35,899 nt of DNA from Ichthyophthirius multifiliis (taxonomy: Eukaryota; Ciliophora; Oligohymenophorea; Hymenostomatida), in NCBI RefSeq assembly GCF_000220395.1, contig NW_004087034.1, positions 6,559 to 42,457 on the forward strand. The letters run 5' to 3'. Of the stretch, positions 24,045-34,832 are shown piece after piece. The notes under the pieces were generated by a model. It worked only from the letters and a program-made list of their open reading frames with translations. It had not been told where the DNA came from and did not search any database. Numbering within the stretch: the first letter of the stretch is position 1; each line of letters begins with the position of its first letter. Position numbers and translations under genes: made by a program.

Positions 24045-24408
24045 TTATTTTTATATAAATATTTTATTTTTTATCTAAATAGATAAACAAATAATATTAA
24101 TCATATTTTTTATTATATATTCATTTTTTTAAACTATATATATTTAAAATTTTATTTTTTATCAATATTTGATTTCATACAAATGTATTATTTAATTAGA
24201 TTTTTTATATAAGTTTAAAAAATTTAATATTTTAAAAAAAAAAAAAAATTAATAAAATTATTAAAATTAAACACATATAATTAAAAAAAAATTTATGAAA
24301 AACATAATTACAGTTTATAAAAATTTATTTTTAAATGTAATATTCATTTAATAAGAATTTATAAAAATTTATTTATATAAAATAAAAATATTTTAAAAAA
24401 ATATATAA

Positions 24409-24441
<33 letters not shown>

Positions 24442-24597
24442 TATTTTAATTATATATTATAGAATTTTTTGTTTAATTAAAATTTTTATACATAATCAAT
24501 TTATGATTTTTTATTCATTTAAATATATAAATTTTTTATTAATAATGTTAAATTATTTTTACTTGTATTTTAAAAAAAATATCTTAAATAATATAAT
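23627..24597. other. intergenic A/T spacer with AT repeats
   Basis: About 970 nt of A/T-rich sequence with an AT alternation at about 23998-24042 and another near 24410-24428. No gene, RNA or defined signal is seen. Confidence 0.6.
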
Positions 24598-24798
24598 ATG
24601 TTTATTCCATGGTATCCACACATATATCATTATATGTTAAGAGCCTTAGGAAGAATTATTTTTATTTCGATAACTCAAGCATCATTAATTTATTTATAAA
24701 AGAACAATGACTCTGTTACCTTAAAATACTATAATATTTATTTATTAAAATAAAGTCTTTATTTTATTATTTCTTTATTATGGGTTTCATATAAATGA
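24598..24798 (+). CDS. possible small membrane protein, 66 aa
   Basis: An open frame of 67 codons from ATG at 24598 to TGA at 24796. The first half (MFIPWYPHIYHYMLRALGRI) has a mixed composition with Trp, Pro, His and Arg and a clearly higher G+C than the flanking spacer, which supports real coding. One or two hydrophobic stretches follow (GRIIFISITQASLIYL and SLYFIISLLW). Short membrane proteins of this kind are common in ciliate mitochondrial complexes, but nothing here proves that. An intron beginning near 24714 cannot be excluded, so the C-terminal half is uncertain. I do not recognise a family. Confidence 0.45.
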
Positions 24799-25235
24799 AA
24801 TATATATAATTTATTTTTATTAAAAAAATATAATTAATTAATTATATGTAAAAAAAAATATCCCAATAAAATATAGTAAAATAATTAAATATAATATTTA
24901 ATTATTTATAAGATGTATGATGAAAAAATATTTTAATTATTATAAGAATATATTTAGAGATATATAAATTAATTAAAATATAATATTATATTATTTTAAT
25001 TTATTTTTTAATATAAATTTATAAATAAATTTTATTTATATATAAATTAATTAAAAATATATAAATTAATTTAAATATTTCTTTTAAATAATTAAATAAA
25101 ATTAATAAGATAAAGAAATATTTTAAGGAGATAAAATTAAATACTTTGAAATTAATAAAACATAATTAGTATTTTTAAAAAAATTAATTAAAAAACTTAA
25201 AAAAAAATATATTCCATAGAAAATACTTTAAATTA

Positions 25236-25267
<32 letters not shown>

Positions 25268-25316
25268 CTAATATATACATAATTATATATTTGTATATAT
25301 ATAAAAAAATGATTTT
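24799..25316. other. convergent intergenic region
   Basis: A/T-rich spacer between the small open frame (rightward) and the SOD-like gene (leftward), with an AT run near 25238-25266. Nothing else is seen. Confidence 0.6.
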
Positions 25317-25997
25317 TCAAAAATAAAAATTAAATTTATCTGATAATCCAACAACTCCGAAAGCTACAATTTGTCCTGCATTTCCATCACATTATGATTC
25401 CTTATTACCTCCTAGACCTAGGTCGTCTTCATTTTTATGTACAACACAAGCTCTTCCAATAATATTATGTTACCCAGTCAACATGACTTAATCATCCTCT
25501 ATTTCATATTCTGCGTATTCTAAATTTTTATTATAATAATCAATATTTCCTAAATCTCCTACATGTCTATTTTTTGATTCAGGTCCTCCATGTTATTTAT
25601 TAAATGGATTATAATGTCCTCCTGGATTATATAAGTTCCCATATTCATATATATTAAAACCATGCTTTCCTTTGTTTAATCCTTTTATTCTTACTTTTAT
25701 TTTTGTTTTATTATTTTCTTATTTAAAAAAGACATGTCCAAATATTTCTAAATCTGTTTATGATTCCAAAATACATGCCGCATATATGATTTCATTTTGA
25801 ATTGTTGTATTTTAGCTTTAAGAAGAATGTAAATTGATTTAATTTTAGTTTGTTAAATGGGTTTATTTCACTTATTCTTAAATTTATGCTTATATTTAGT
25901 GTTAATTTACTTTTTTTTTATTTTAATTTATATTTTAACTTTTTTAATCTAATATTTCTAATGTTTATTAATCTTAATTTGAGCAACAATTACCCAT
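25317..25997 (-). CDS. acylated Cu/Zn-superoxide-dismutase-like protein lacking two copper ligands, 226 aa
   Basis: A single exon of 227 codons from ATG at 25997 to TGA at 25319. The N-terminus MGNCCSNQ fits N-myristoylation on Gly2 plus palmitoylation on Cys4/Cys5, which would anchor the protein to a membrane. A Gln/Asn-rich linker of about 60 residues precedes a complete SOD1 fold (residues ~70-226). The zinc ligands are kept: GGHYNP, KQHGGP, RHVGDLG (His, His, His, Asp), and so is the fourth copper-site His in VVHKNEDDLG. However, the HGFHVHE motif reads HGFNIYE, so two of the four copper ligands are Asn115 and Tyr117. The disulfide cysteines are absent (NLYNPGGH and VAFGVVG), and the active-site Arg of the GNAGSR motif is replaced (GNAGQI). 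Dismutase activity by the classical copper cycle is therefore unlikely. It may be a zinc-only structural or binding protein. Confidence 0.9.
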
Positions 25998-26266
25998 AAT
26001 TTTTCTTTTTTTTACTTATGTATATTTTATATATTTATGGTTTTTCTGCTATTTTATAATTATTTTTATTTATTAGTTATTTAATATATAAATACTATAT
26101 TTACTTTTTATTATTATATTAAAACAGTTTTATTTAAAAATAAAATAAAATTTATTTAATTATTAACTATAAAATAAGAAAAAATATAAATATATAAATA
26201 AAAAAAATATATCTGTATATAAACATAAAAAAAATATATATAAGTTTAAATAATTAACAAAAAAAA

Positions 26267-26876
26267 TCAATTATTTATCTCATTTTTAACCTAATTAACA
26301 AAATTTTTAAACAAATTTAAATATTCATTAAACTTTCTTTATCCTTCTACACTATTAATACTACTCATATTGGGCACATCAAATGGATTAAAATTTTAAA
26401 TTTCTTTACTAGTAAAAGGTACACAAATATTCCCAGTTTTCGGATGAATACAAAATGGAGATTTTAATAAATGATTTGTTGTTTTAGACACATTAACATC
26501 TAATCTAGGATACAAAAGCCATATTTTTAATTCTTCCATAAAATTTTTTAAACTATTATCTTTATTTTTATTATCTTTATTTATTTCGATTTCATTTTTT
26601 AAGCTTAAGTATCTTTCTTTTGATGTATTTTTAGATTTCCAATTTTCTACAATTCTTGAATATAATAAAGGACATCTTTTATTAACAAAGTCTAAAATAA
26701 GTTTAGGTTTTTCATAAAAAGATCTTAATCTTATAAAATAATTTCTTCAAATTTATCATTTTTATCACCATCTTTTAAAAATGCCCTATCAATTAAATAA
26801 TGACTTTTTAAATTTACAAGTTGACTTTTTAAATAATGATCACTTTTATCATTATCCTATAATATATAAAATAAAA

Positions 26877-26940
<64 letters not shown>

Positions 26941-27801
26941 TAATATATATATATATAAATACTTATCAAATTTTTTTTTTTATATTATTTTTTTTATAAA
27001 ATATTTATAATTAATTTTTTTATTTTTTTTATTTTTATATAACATTAAAATATAATTGTATATATAATAAAAAAATTGTTAAAATTAATTTATATAATTT
27101 TTATTTTACTATAATTAAATTCATATGTTCAATAATGCAAGATCTTATTTTATCTGAACTTTTTCTTACATTAGAATCACAAATCCAAGCATGTATACCT
27201 CTTCTTCCTGAATAAACCCACAAAACATGTTTAAAATCGAAATCTTCTAAAGTTTTAGATATTAATTCGCAAGCATATTTCATGAATTTCCAACATTTTT
27301 CACATATATTAGCACCTGTACAACAAGTTCTTATATTATCATAATCAGTCATATCAATATCAATTACAAATTCCTTTTTTTTATATTTAATTTTTTTTCT
27401 TATTTATTTACTTTTTCTATAGCTTTTAAATTCATGTCACCTTTTTATCCTTATTTATTAAATACGGCCCCTATATCTATTTTTTCTGGTACTTTTTCAA
27501 TTAAAGTTTACAATAGGTGTTCTTTTGAATTGAAAAATATATAACGCCAATATACATCTCCTGGAAATGTAAATGAAAATTCTCTTTTTTAAAAATATTC
27601 TTAAGATTCGGCTATTTTATTATAAAATATTTTATGTTTTTGTATTTTTATATTACAATAACATAACCAATCATAAAATTGGTTAATTGGAAAATTTTAT
27701 TGATAATATTCTTGTAAAGAATTTCTATCTAAAACAAATTATTTGGGTTTGTTTTATTCTGATTTTTATTATTATTGGGGTTCTGCGGTTTCTTCAATCA
27801 T
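26267..27801 (-). CDS. PRIM1: DNA primase small (catalytic) subunit, PRIM1/Pri1
   Basis: The start is at 27801 (MIEETAEPQQQQK). Exons are 27801-27412, 27373-27110 and 26856-26267 (TGA at 26269-26267). Introns are 38 nt and 253 nt, the longer one carrying an AT repeat. This subunit makes the RNA primer for lagging-strand and origin synthesis within the polymerase alpha-primase complex. Family marks are FTFPGDVYWRYIFF, KIDIGAVFN, the catalytic pair in EFVIDIDMTDYDNIRTCC, the zinc motif CC...CEKCW, HVLWVYSGRRGIHAW, FYEKPKLILDFVNKRCP, and LYPRLDVNVSKTTNHLLKSP followed by HPKTGNICVPF. All catalytic Asp and the SGRRG motif are present. In exon 3 the frame changes by one base near 26730-26742, between FEEII and RLRSFYEKP, where a T appears missing in a short A/T run. 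Everything on both sides is conserved, so a sequence error is more likely than loss of this essential gene. Confidence 0.93.
26885..26932. repeat. (AT)n microsatellite in the primase intron
   Basis: Nearly perfect AT alternation inside the 253-nt second intron (26857-27109) of the primase gene. The plus-strand Tyr/Ile open frame over it is an artefact. Confidence 0.9.
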
Positions 27802-28355
27802 TTTTATTAGTTTTAAAAATATATTTTATTTAAATATAATTATGCTTTTTTTAATTTATTATTTTTGTTCTTACTAAGATAAAAAAAAAAATTATAGCGC
27901 CAAATTTTTAAATAAAAGAAATAATAAATTAATAATTCTTAATATTATTAAATATAATAATTATAAATATAATTATATTAATAATTATTAATATTATTAA
28001 ATTATTAATTATTATTATTATATTATAAATACTAACTTGTATTTATTTTAATACATCTTTATTTAAACATTTATTATTATATTTGATTGTAAATAAAAAT
28101 TAAATAAGTAAAATAAAAATTTAAAGTTATTATAGTCTTATTATATTAATAAGATTACAATTAATTTTGTATTTGTTTGTAAATAAACATAAGATATAAT
28201 ATTTTTTTTTAATTAAGAATAAAACAAAAAACAAAATTTAAAAAAAATAAAAAAATAACAATAAATTAATTACTAAAAAAATAGAAATCATTAAGAAATT
28301 TCGATTAAAATAAAATAAAAAGAAGTCAAAATAAAATTAAGAAATAAATAAATAA
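27802..28355. other. divergent intergenic region with a duplicated 26-bp element
   Basis: A/T-rich spacer between the primase start (leftward) and the mitochondrial carrier start (rightward). A 26-bp segment at 27928-27953 recurs at 27977-28002 with one difference. No other structure is recognised. Confidence 0.6.
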
Positions 28356-29249
28356 ATGGAAGATAAAAATTCAATAATAAAAGCATACATCCATTACAAA
28401 AGTTTCATAGCTGGTGCCTGTTTTACTTTAATATCCCAACCATTCGAAGTAATGCGTACATCCAGTGTATTTTTAAACTATCGAGGTATATATCCATCCG
28501 AGCTCTGGTCCATAATGAAATATATATATAGAAAAGAAGGTATTAAAGGCTATTTTCGCGGCGGTACCATCTGTTTATTAAAATCTTCATTTGGTCTAGG
28601 CATATTTTTTAACGGAATAACCAATTTACCCTTAATAATGCATACATTACCTAAATAACCTGAAAAATATATATATAATGGATTTGTAAATTTCTTTAAC
28701 GGTTCTGTTGCAATGCTTTTTACGACTTTATTTACTACTCCATTGACTGTTTTGAAGACTCGATTTGAGGTAATAGGACAAAATGAATATAAAAATATAA
28801 TATAAGCGGCTTAAAAAATATATATAGATGAAGGATTAAAGGGATTTTATAGAGGTATAGGGCCTATGTTAATGCGAGATTTGCCTTTTAGTGGTACTTA
28901 GTATTCTATTTATTAATAATTATTGAATTTTTATGAATACTTATTTAAAAAATAACCAAGTAATTATTTTTATTTTTTTTCAGGAGCTATTTCTGCAACT
29001 ATAGCCATTATTATTTATTATCCTTTTGATAATATTAGAGTTAGATATCAGGGGGTTAGAGGAGAAAGTAAAAGCTATTTTAATTTAGTTAGATTTATAT
29101 ATATTGATGAGGGGCTTTAAGGATTTTATAGAGGTTTTTTGCCCAGAATGCTTAAAAAAGGAGCATAAGGAGCAATCGCATGGACTATTTATGAGTATTT
29201 AAAAAAAGATAATTTGGATAAAAAATAATTGTAGTATAATAGAATTTGA
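28356..29249 (+). CDS. mitochondrial carrier, SLC25A38/Hem25 type, 289 aa
   Basis: Two exons (28356-28959 and 28984-29249) are joined across a 24-nt intron and give 290 codons, ending in TGA at 29247. Three carrier repeats are visible with their P-x-[D/E]-x-x-[K/R] motifs: QPFEVMRTS, TPLTVLKTRFE and YPFDNIRVRYQ. The middle motif has Thr in place of the acidic residue, as in SLC25A38, the inner-membrane glycine carrier that feeds heme synthesis. Other family-like blocks are KNIIQAAQKIYIDEGLKGFY, MLMRDLPFSGTQYSIY and the C-terminal GFYRGFLPRMLKKGAQGAIA followed by WTIYEYLKK. Length is typical for the carrier family. Glycine transport is inferred from these signatures. The start MEDKNSIIKAYIHYK lacks a presequence, as usual for this family. 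It sits next to the SLC49-free right half of the window and shares no operon with neighbours. Confidence 0.88.
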
Positions 29250-29572
29250 GTAAAATTAAATTATTGAATAATTACTTTTATTAAAAATTAGTTTTTTATT
29301 TACAAAAAATGAAAGAATATGTATATTATTAAGTATGTTATTTTTTATTATTTGTTTTATTCATTTTTATATTTATTTTGTTGAAAAAATAAAATAAAAA
29401 AATATAAATTTATATATTTATATAATTATATAAAACATAAACAAATAGAAATTATTCTTTTTTTTTATTTTTTTAAATAAAAAATAAAAATTATTAATTC
29501 ATATATAAAAATAAATATAATAAATCTTTTAAAAAAATAACATTTTATATATTTAAAAATACAAAAAGTATT
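29250..29572. other. convergent intergenic region
   Basis: A 323-nt A/T spacer between the carrier stop and the meckelin stop. No feature is recognised. Confidence 0.6.
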
Positions 29573-31030
29573 TCATATTAAAAATTAATCATCAATTCCT
29601 CCTTTATGTGATATATTAGATTAACCACGATTTTATCTTATAAACTTATAAATATAATCAATAGCATAAGTAATTATAATAGAAGCTAAAGTAGATTAAG
29701 TAAAAACATTAGAGAATCCAAACGTAATAATTATAAACATTAGCAAATTATATTCTTAACCTAAATAAAAGATATTTTTAAAACCATAATCTTCATCAAT
29801 ATAGAATATGTTTTAATTAAATCTTTTATCGGTATGATTAGGGGGTGGTAAATGTAATAACCACCTCTAAAAAAAATCCATTTAGAAAATATTAGAATTT
29901 TATCCTGTTCCTTAAGACATACTATCGACAACATTTTTCAAAACGAGATCCATATTATATTTATATAAATCATTTCCATGATGCAAATTAAAATTTTCTA
30001 AATCCTTCTAATCTTTTTTAAATTAATTATTTTCATCTACTTATTCGCTTTTAAGAACTTATTATTTTTATGTTTATTAAGCATTCTTTTTCTAAATTAT
30101 TTAAGTTTTTTATAAATTGCTTAAACATTATTAATATTAAATAGACTTTTATTTTATATCAAGCAACTATATATAAAAAATATAAATATATATATATATA
30201 CATATTTACATATATATATTTTAATTATATATTTTTTTAATTAATATTTTTTTTATATTACTTTATCTAATTTTTCTCGTAAATCCCATGATAAAAATAA
30301 TTCAAAAATCTATTAGTTTGCATTATTTATACCTCTTTCTCCTCTTTTAGCCATTTATGTTTTATTTTTAATCGCACTGATCTATTCTGGTAATTACATA
30401 TTATTAAAATTTCCTTACATTCCTCTTTATTAAGCTTACATCATTTATTAAAATTATATACTCCTATTTAATAATGAATTATTCATCATTTATTATTATT
30501 GCTAAAGTGCATTTTATCCAAATATATTAGTTAAGAAATCTCCATGCCCAATATCATCACCTAGACATTACATTAGCCATAAAGCATTTCCTTCAGCATA
30601 TTTATCCGGAGATTATCCATGTACATAATACCCATGCAAATAATCATCAAAAATAAAAATAGAAATATTTGCTACAGAACAAAAATCTGTAAAGTCTTAA
30701 ATATTATATGGAAACCAAATTTTAATTAATTGTCTTAAAATAATTTAAGCTAAACCAATTACATAGAAAATTCCACATCCAATAAATAACTTCAAAACTA
30801 TATTTATTTTTACAGAATCAGTATTTAATTCTCTATGTATAGTAGGTTGCTAAGCTGCTGTATTTTCCCATTCAAAACCTGACATAAATAATCCCAAGAA
30901 AAATAAAGACCATTCCACTGATATTGTTCTCAAAACACTTAGTTCATTAAATTCATTAGCAACAAAAAGAGTTCTCCATACTGAAATACTATAATATATA
31001 GTAATTATATAAATATGTATAAATATAAGA

Positions 31031-31088
<58 letters not shown>

Positions 31089-31868
31089 CTTTATATCTAT
31101 ATATATATATATTTTACCTTTGTCTTCTTCTTTACTTTCATATTTACGAGGAGGTTCCCAATCTAGAAAATAAATATGGCAACTTGATTATTTGTAAACC
31201 ATTATTGCTGTGGAAATCAATTTTAATAAAAAACTTATTCCAATTGCTATTTTGAAAGGAATGTATTATTCTGGTAAATATTCTTATGATGGTAGTAACA
31301 TAATAGGAATTGTGGTTGCTTTATAAAACATAAATAAGAAAAAAGCAGTTATAAATACATAATAAAAAATTCCATCAGCTAAAACATCTACTATTATATA
31401 AAAAGCATCAAAAAACAATTTATTTCCATAGTTAGGTAAATTTCGAGAAACCTTAATTTTTATTTTAAAAAAATTTAAATGATTTTTACTCCATCATTTG
31501 AAGGATTATATTTTGTCCATATGTAAATTCTTAAAATTATCCAAATAAAACATAAAGCAATAAATACGCTAAAAGTAGCTATTAAAATTATCCATATTTA
31601 ATTGAAACTAAAAAAATAACTAACCTTTTTAATATATTATTAAGTATATAATATATATATATATATTTTTCTTTTACTTAAAACTAAACTTATTTTAAAT
31701 ATTCTTAACCTTTTTTAGGCGTTTGAACAATTTAATATTTAACTTAAATATAAGGAATATTAATAATCGAATCTTCTACAAGATTAATATTAATAAAAAT
31801 AGATTAAGCATATTAAATAAATCCATCCTATAGATAAATTTGATAAAGTTAAAAATAAATTTTATAAA

Positions 31869-31925
<57 letters not shown>

Positions 31926-33234
31926 TTATTACTATATTTAATTATATATATTAATATTACAAAAGTTTATTTATCAATAATATAAAGTCTTAGTAATTTA
32001 TTAGAATTAATTAACTTTTCATTTTAATATCTTTCTGAAAAAATAATTAATTATGAAAATGTTTTATCTTTTTCTTTTATATAAATTTCATAACTATAAG
32101 ATTAATTCTAATAATCATTTAAGAAATCTTCTAAATCAATTTTACAAGCATTAACAAAATTTGTTCCCATTTTCTTATATTCTTTACCATCATAAAGGTT
32201 CTTGTTGCAAACTTACAAATCACTACTTAATTCTCTAAAATCAATAAAAGTTCCATCTCTTTAATAAATAGCAATAAAAAGCGGTAAAATCGACACTGTT
32301 CCCTCATTTTCATTTTCTATATCAAAAGACACATTATTAGTATATTTTTTTTCAAAATTATCCTCTTTAGGATACAAAACATCCCTAACTAAACTATTTT
32401 CAATATTTTATAAAAACTAACAAGTAGGGTATATTTTACTAGTTCCTAATCCTTCAAAAAGACACTAATTAACTAAATAACTACAATCTGTATAGCAATC
32501 TTTTAAATTTTGGCTTTTATAAGAAATCATTCTCAGAATATTATTTTCGATTTATTCTTATGTAAAACTAAAACCATCCATCGAATAATTATTTTATATA
32601 GTAAATTTTCTTTAATTATCATATTAATAATAGGGCTATATTTATGCATATTCACTTGATTATTCATCTATTATACAATTATTTAATGTATTCAATGGTA
32701 TTGTACATCTCACTTCTCGAACTCCAGTTCTCATTTATTCCCTTTTTAATGGAAGACAATATGCTTATTCATTTCTTCTATCCACTGATCCTATACATTC
32801 GAAGCAATTCTGATTGTTATTACCGTTGTAATCAATTGTTCTAAATATACTATTGTCTTATTGACAATTTGGGGTTCTCTATTATTGATCATTTATTGCT
32901 TGGCAATAGCCGCCGTCTGTAGGGTTATATAAACCGCCTTTATTTTATATGTTAGTATAGAAGAATTACTATTAAGAGGGCTTCCAAGCACATACACAGG
33001 TTTAAAAATCTGCCTTTTTTTTAATTATTTTTTGTTTATTTTTATTTTTATTATTTTTACAGAATTGATTGTGTTTTCAGGACATTTTATACAACATAAA
33101 GATGTTGAACTGAAAAAATAATTTTCAGGGCATCCTGTACCGGTTTATAAAATAAAAGGAAAACTGCATTATTAAGAAGTTATAGTAAAATTTAGTAGGA
33201 AAATTGTTAAAATTAATAATATGTTTTTTATCAT
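29573..33234 (-). CDS. TMEM67: meckelin (TMEM67), ciliary transition-zone membrane protein, 1052 aa
   Basis: Exons are 33234-33061, 33013-31961, 31827-31678, 31624-31490, 31451-31118, 30980-30262 and 30166-29573 (TGA at 29575). Phases agree and total 1053 codons; introns are 38-137 nt. The start MIKNILLILTIFLLNFTITS is a signal peptide, followed by a Cys-rich extracellular region (TSLCCIKCPENT, TCVCAW, NCFECIGS, LKDCYTDCSYLV). The first membrane helix is IWIILIATFSVFIALCFIWI. Conserved meckelin blocks follow: IYFLDWEPPR, VWRTLFVANEFNEL and, at the C-terminus, LPPPNHTDKRF, FYIDEDYGFKNIF and ending GGIDDQFLI, which parallels the VDERFLI end of the animal protein. Meckelin works at the ciliary transition zone with the MKS/B9 module. 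Length is close to the ~995 residues in humans. The gene runs leftward; two of its introns contain AT repeats. Confidence 0.93.
31035..31084. repeat. (AT)n microsatellite in a meckelin intron
   Basis: AT alternation within intron 5 (30981-31117) of the meckelin gene. Confidence 0.9.
31871..31920. repeat. (AT)n microsatellite in a meckelin intron
   Basis: AT alternation within intron 2 (31828-31960) of the meckelin gene. Confidence 0.9.
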
Positions 33235-33595
33235 TTTTTTTTATTTTAAAATTTTAAAAATGTGATATTTTTTTTTTATTTTATTTTATTTATTAATTTT
33301 TTTTTAAAAAAAATTGATTTTTAAATTTAATATTTGTTTTTAAAAAAAAATTCATTATATAAATAAATAATTTGTATAAATTTTATTTTTTAAGAAAAAA
33401 AATAATAAGTATTTATTATTTTATTAAATAAAAATTTATTATAAATTTTTTTTATCTTTTATAAATTATAACAAAATAATAAACTATTATAGAATTGATA
33501 TAAAAAATTAAAGAGAAAAAAAATAAAGAAAGAAAAAAGAAAAAATTAATAAATAAAAATAAAATACCAAAAAGTTAATAAAATAAAATAAAATA
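33235..33595. other. divergent intergenic region
   Basis: A 361-nt A/T spacer between divergent starts (meckelin leftward, thioredoxin-fold gene rightward). An A-rich leader precedes the right-hand gene. No defined motif is seen. Confidence 0.6.
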
Positions 33596-34430
33596 ATGAT
33601 TGCAAGAAAATCATTTAAATTATTTAATTTATAATCATAAGTTTAAAATTATTTTTCGAAAGTTGCTGCTTTTTCAGATTTTAAACAATCCAAAACATAT
33701 TTAGATAAACTAAAGCCAAGATTAGCTGTAATTTATTTCCATTCATCATGGAATCCATTGTAATTTTAAATAATAAAGCAATATAATAAATTAAATAATC
33801 ATAATGTATTAAATAAAAAAAAACTGTATGAAAATAATCAAATTTATTATAAAAATACTATTATGTTATAATTACAAATAAAAACATTTTTATTTGTTTA
33901 AAATTAATATAAAAAAAAACAATAAAATTATTTAATTATAAAAAAAATAAAGATGCGAAAAATAAGATAAAGATTTCGAATAATTATCTAATAAATTTTA
34001 AGAATATTAATTTATTTCAATTGACACTGATAAGGCAATTCTTGCTAGAAAATACTTTGGTGTTAAAGTAAAAAAAACGAAATAAAATTTATATATATAA
34101 TATATTATATATTATATATTTTATATTATATATATATTATATATTATATATTATATATTATATAAATATTTTTTTATTAAAAATATAATTTATTAATTTT
34201 TTAATTCTATTAAGGTTGAACCAGAATATCTACTTTTATTCCAAGGATAAGAAATGAAAAGATAAACAGGATAAAACGCTTAAAAATTAGAAGAAAAGCT
34301 TAAATAAGTTAAAGACTATGTTTCTAGTTGTGAATTTCCAAAAGGAACAGATTAATACGAAGAGTTTCATGAATAATTCAGAACCGAATACAAAGAATTA
34401 GATGAAGAAATCGATGAATGGGTTCGATGA
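33596..34430 (+). CDS. mitochondrial thioredoxin-fold protein without a CxxC pair, 164 aa
   Basis: Exons are 33596-33759, 33953-34067 and 34215-34430 (TGA at 34428); total 165 codons. The N-terminus MIARKSFKLFNLQSQVQNYF is basic and hydroxylated with no acidic residue, a likely mitochondrial presequence. A thioredoxin fold follows: RLAVIYFHSSWNPLCEKQDK, then YQFISIDTDKAILARKYFGV and VEPEYLLLFQGQEMKRQTG. In thioredoxin the active site is WCGPC; here WNPLC keeps only the second Cys, so it cannot do normal dithiol exchange. The last ~60 residues are charged and probably helical (LEEKLKQVKDYVSS ... TEYKELDEEIDEWVR). Such redox-dead thioredoxin-like proteins occur as structural subunits of ciliate mitochondrial complexes; that role is inferred only. 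The second intron contains an AT-rich inverted repeat. Confidence 0.82.
34080..34165. repeat. AT-rich palindromic repeat in an intron
   Basis: A run of TATATAT/ATATTATAT blocks that is close to self-complementary lies within the second intron (34068-34214) of the thioredoxin-fold gene. It could form a hairpin in the transcript; such tracts are common in A/T-only introns and need no special role. Confidence 0.6.
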
Positions 34431-34832
34431 GTATCTGAATAATATTATATCGATATTTTATTTTTTATTTACAATATATAATTTTTATTTATTTTTTTAG
34501 GTAAAAAAATAAAATAATCAGAATTTTTTTTTTTTTAAATAAAATTAATTAAACCATTTTAATAAATTTATATGAAATAATTTTTTATGTTCATCTTATT
34601 TTTTTTTATTTTTTTTAAATATAAAAATAAAAAAATTAACAATGTTAATATTTTATATAATTTTTTTTTTTAAAAAAAAAGCAGATTTTTTTATGAAAAT
34701 ATATTAATTTTTATTAGTAATAAATAGCTTAATATATTTATTTATTTTTAAAAAATATAAAATCAAAATTGTAGAAAATCGTACTACTTATTATAATAAT
34801 TTAGCTTTAGAAATAATAATAATTATAAAAAA
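34431..34832. other. intergenic A/T spacer
   Basis: A/T-rich sequence with A and T homopolymers between two rightward genes. Nothing recognisable. Confidence 0.6.

Noticed and set aside
26781-26999. Plus-strand open frame with poly(Tyr-Ile)
   Set aside because: It lies over the primase intron and exon 3 on the opposite strand; the content comes from an AT repeat.
32644-32844. Plus-strand open frame opposite meckelin exon 2
   Set aside because: The minus strand encodes the Cys-rich extracellular region of meckelin here.
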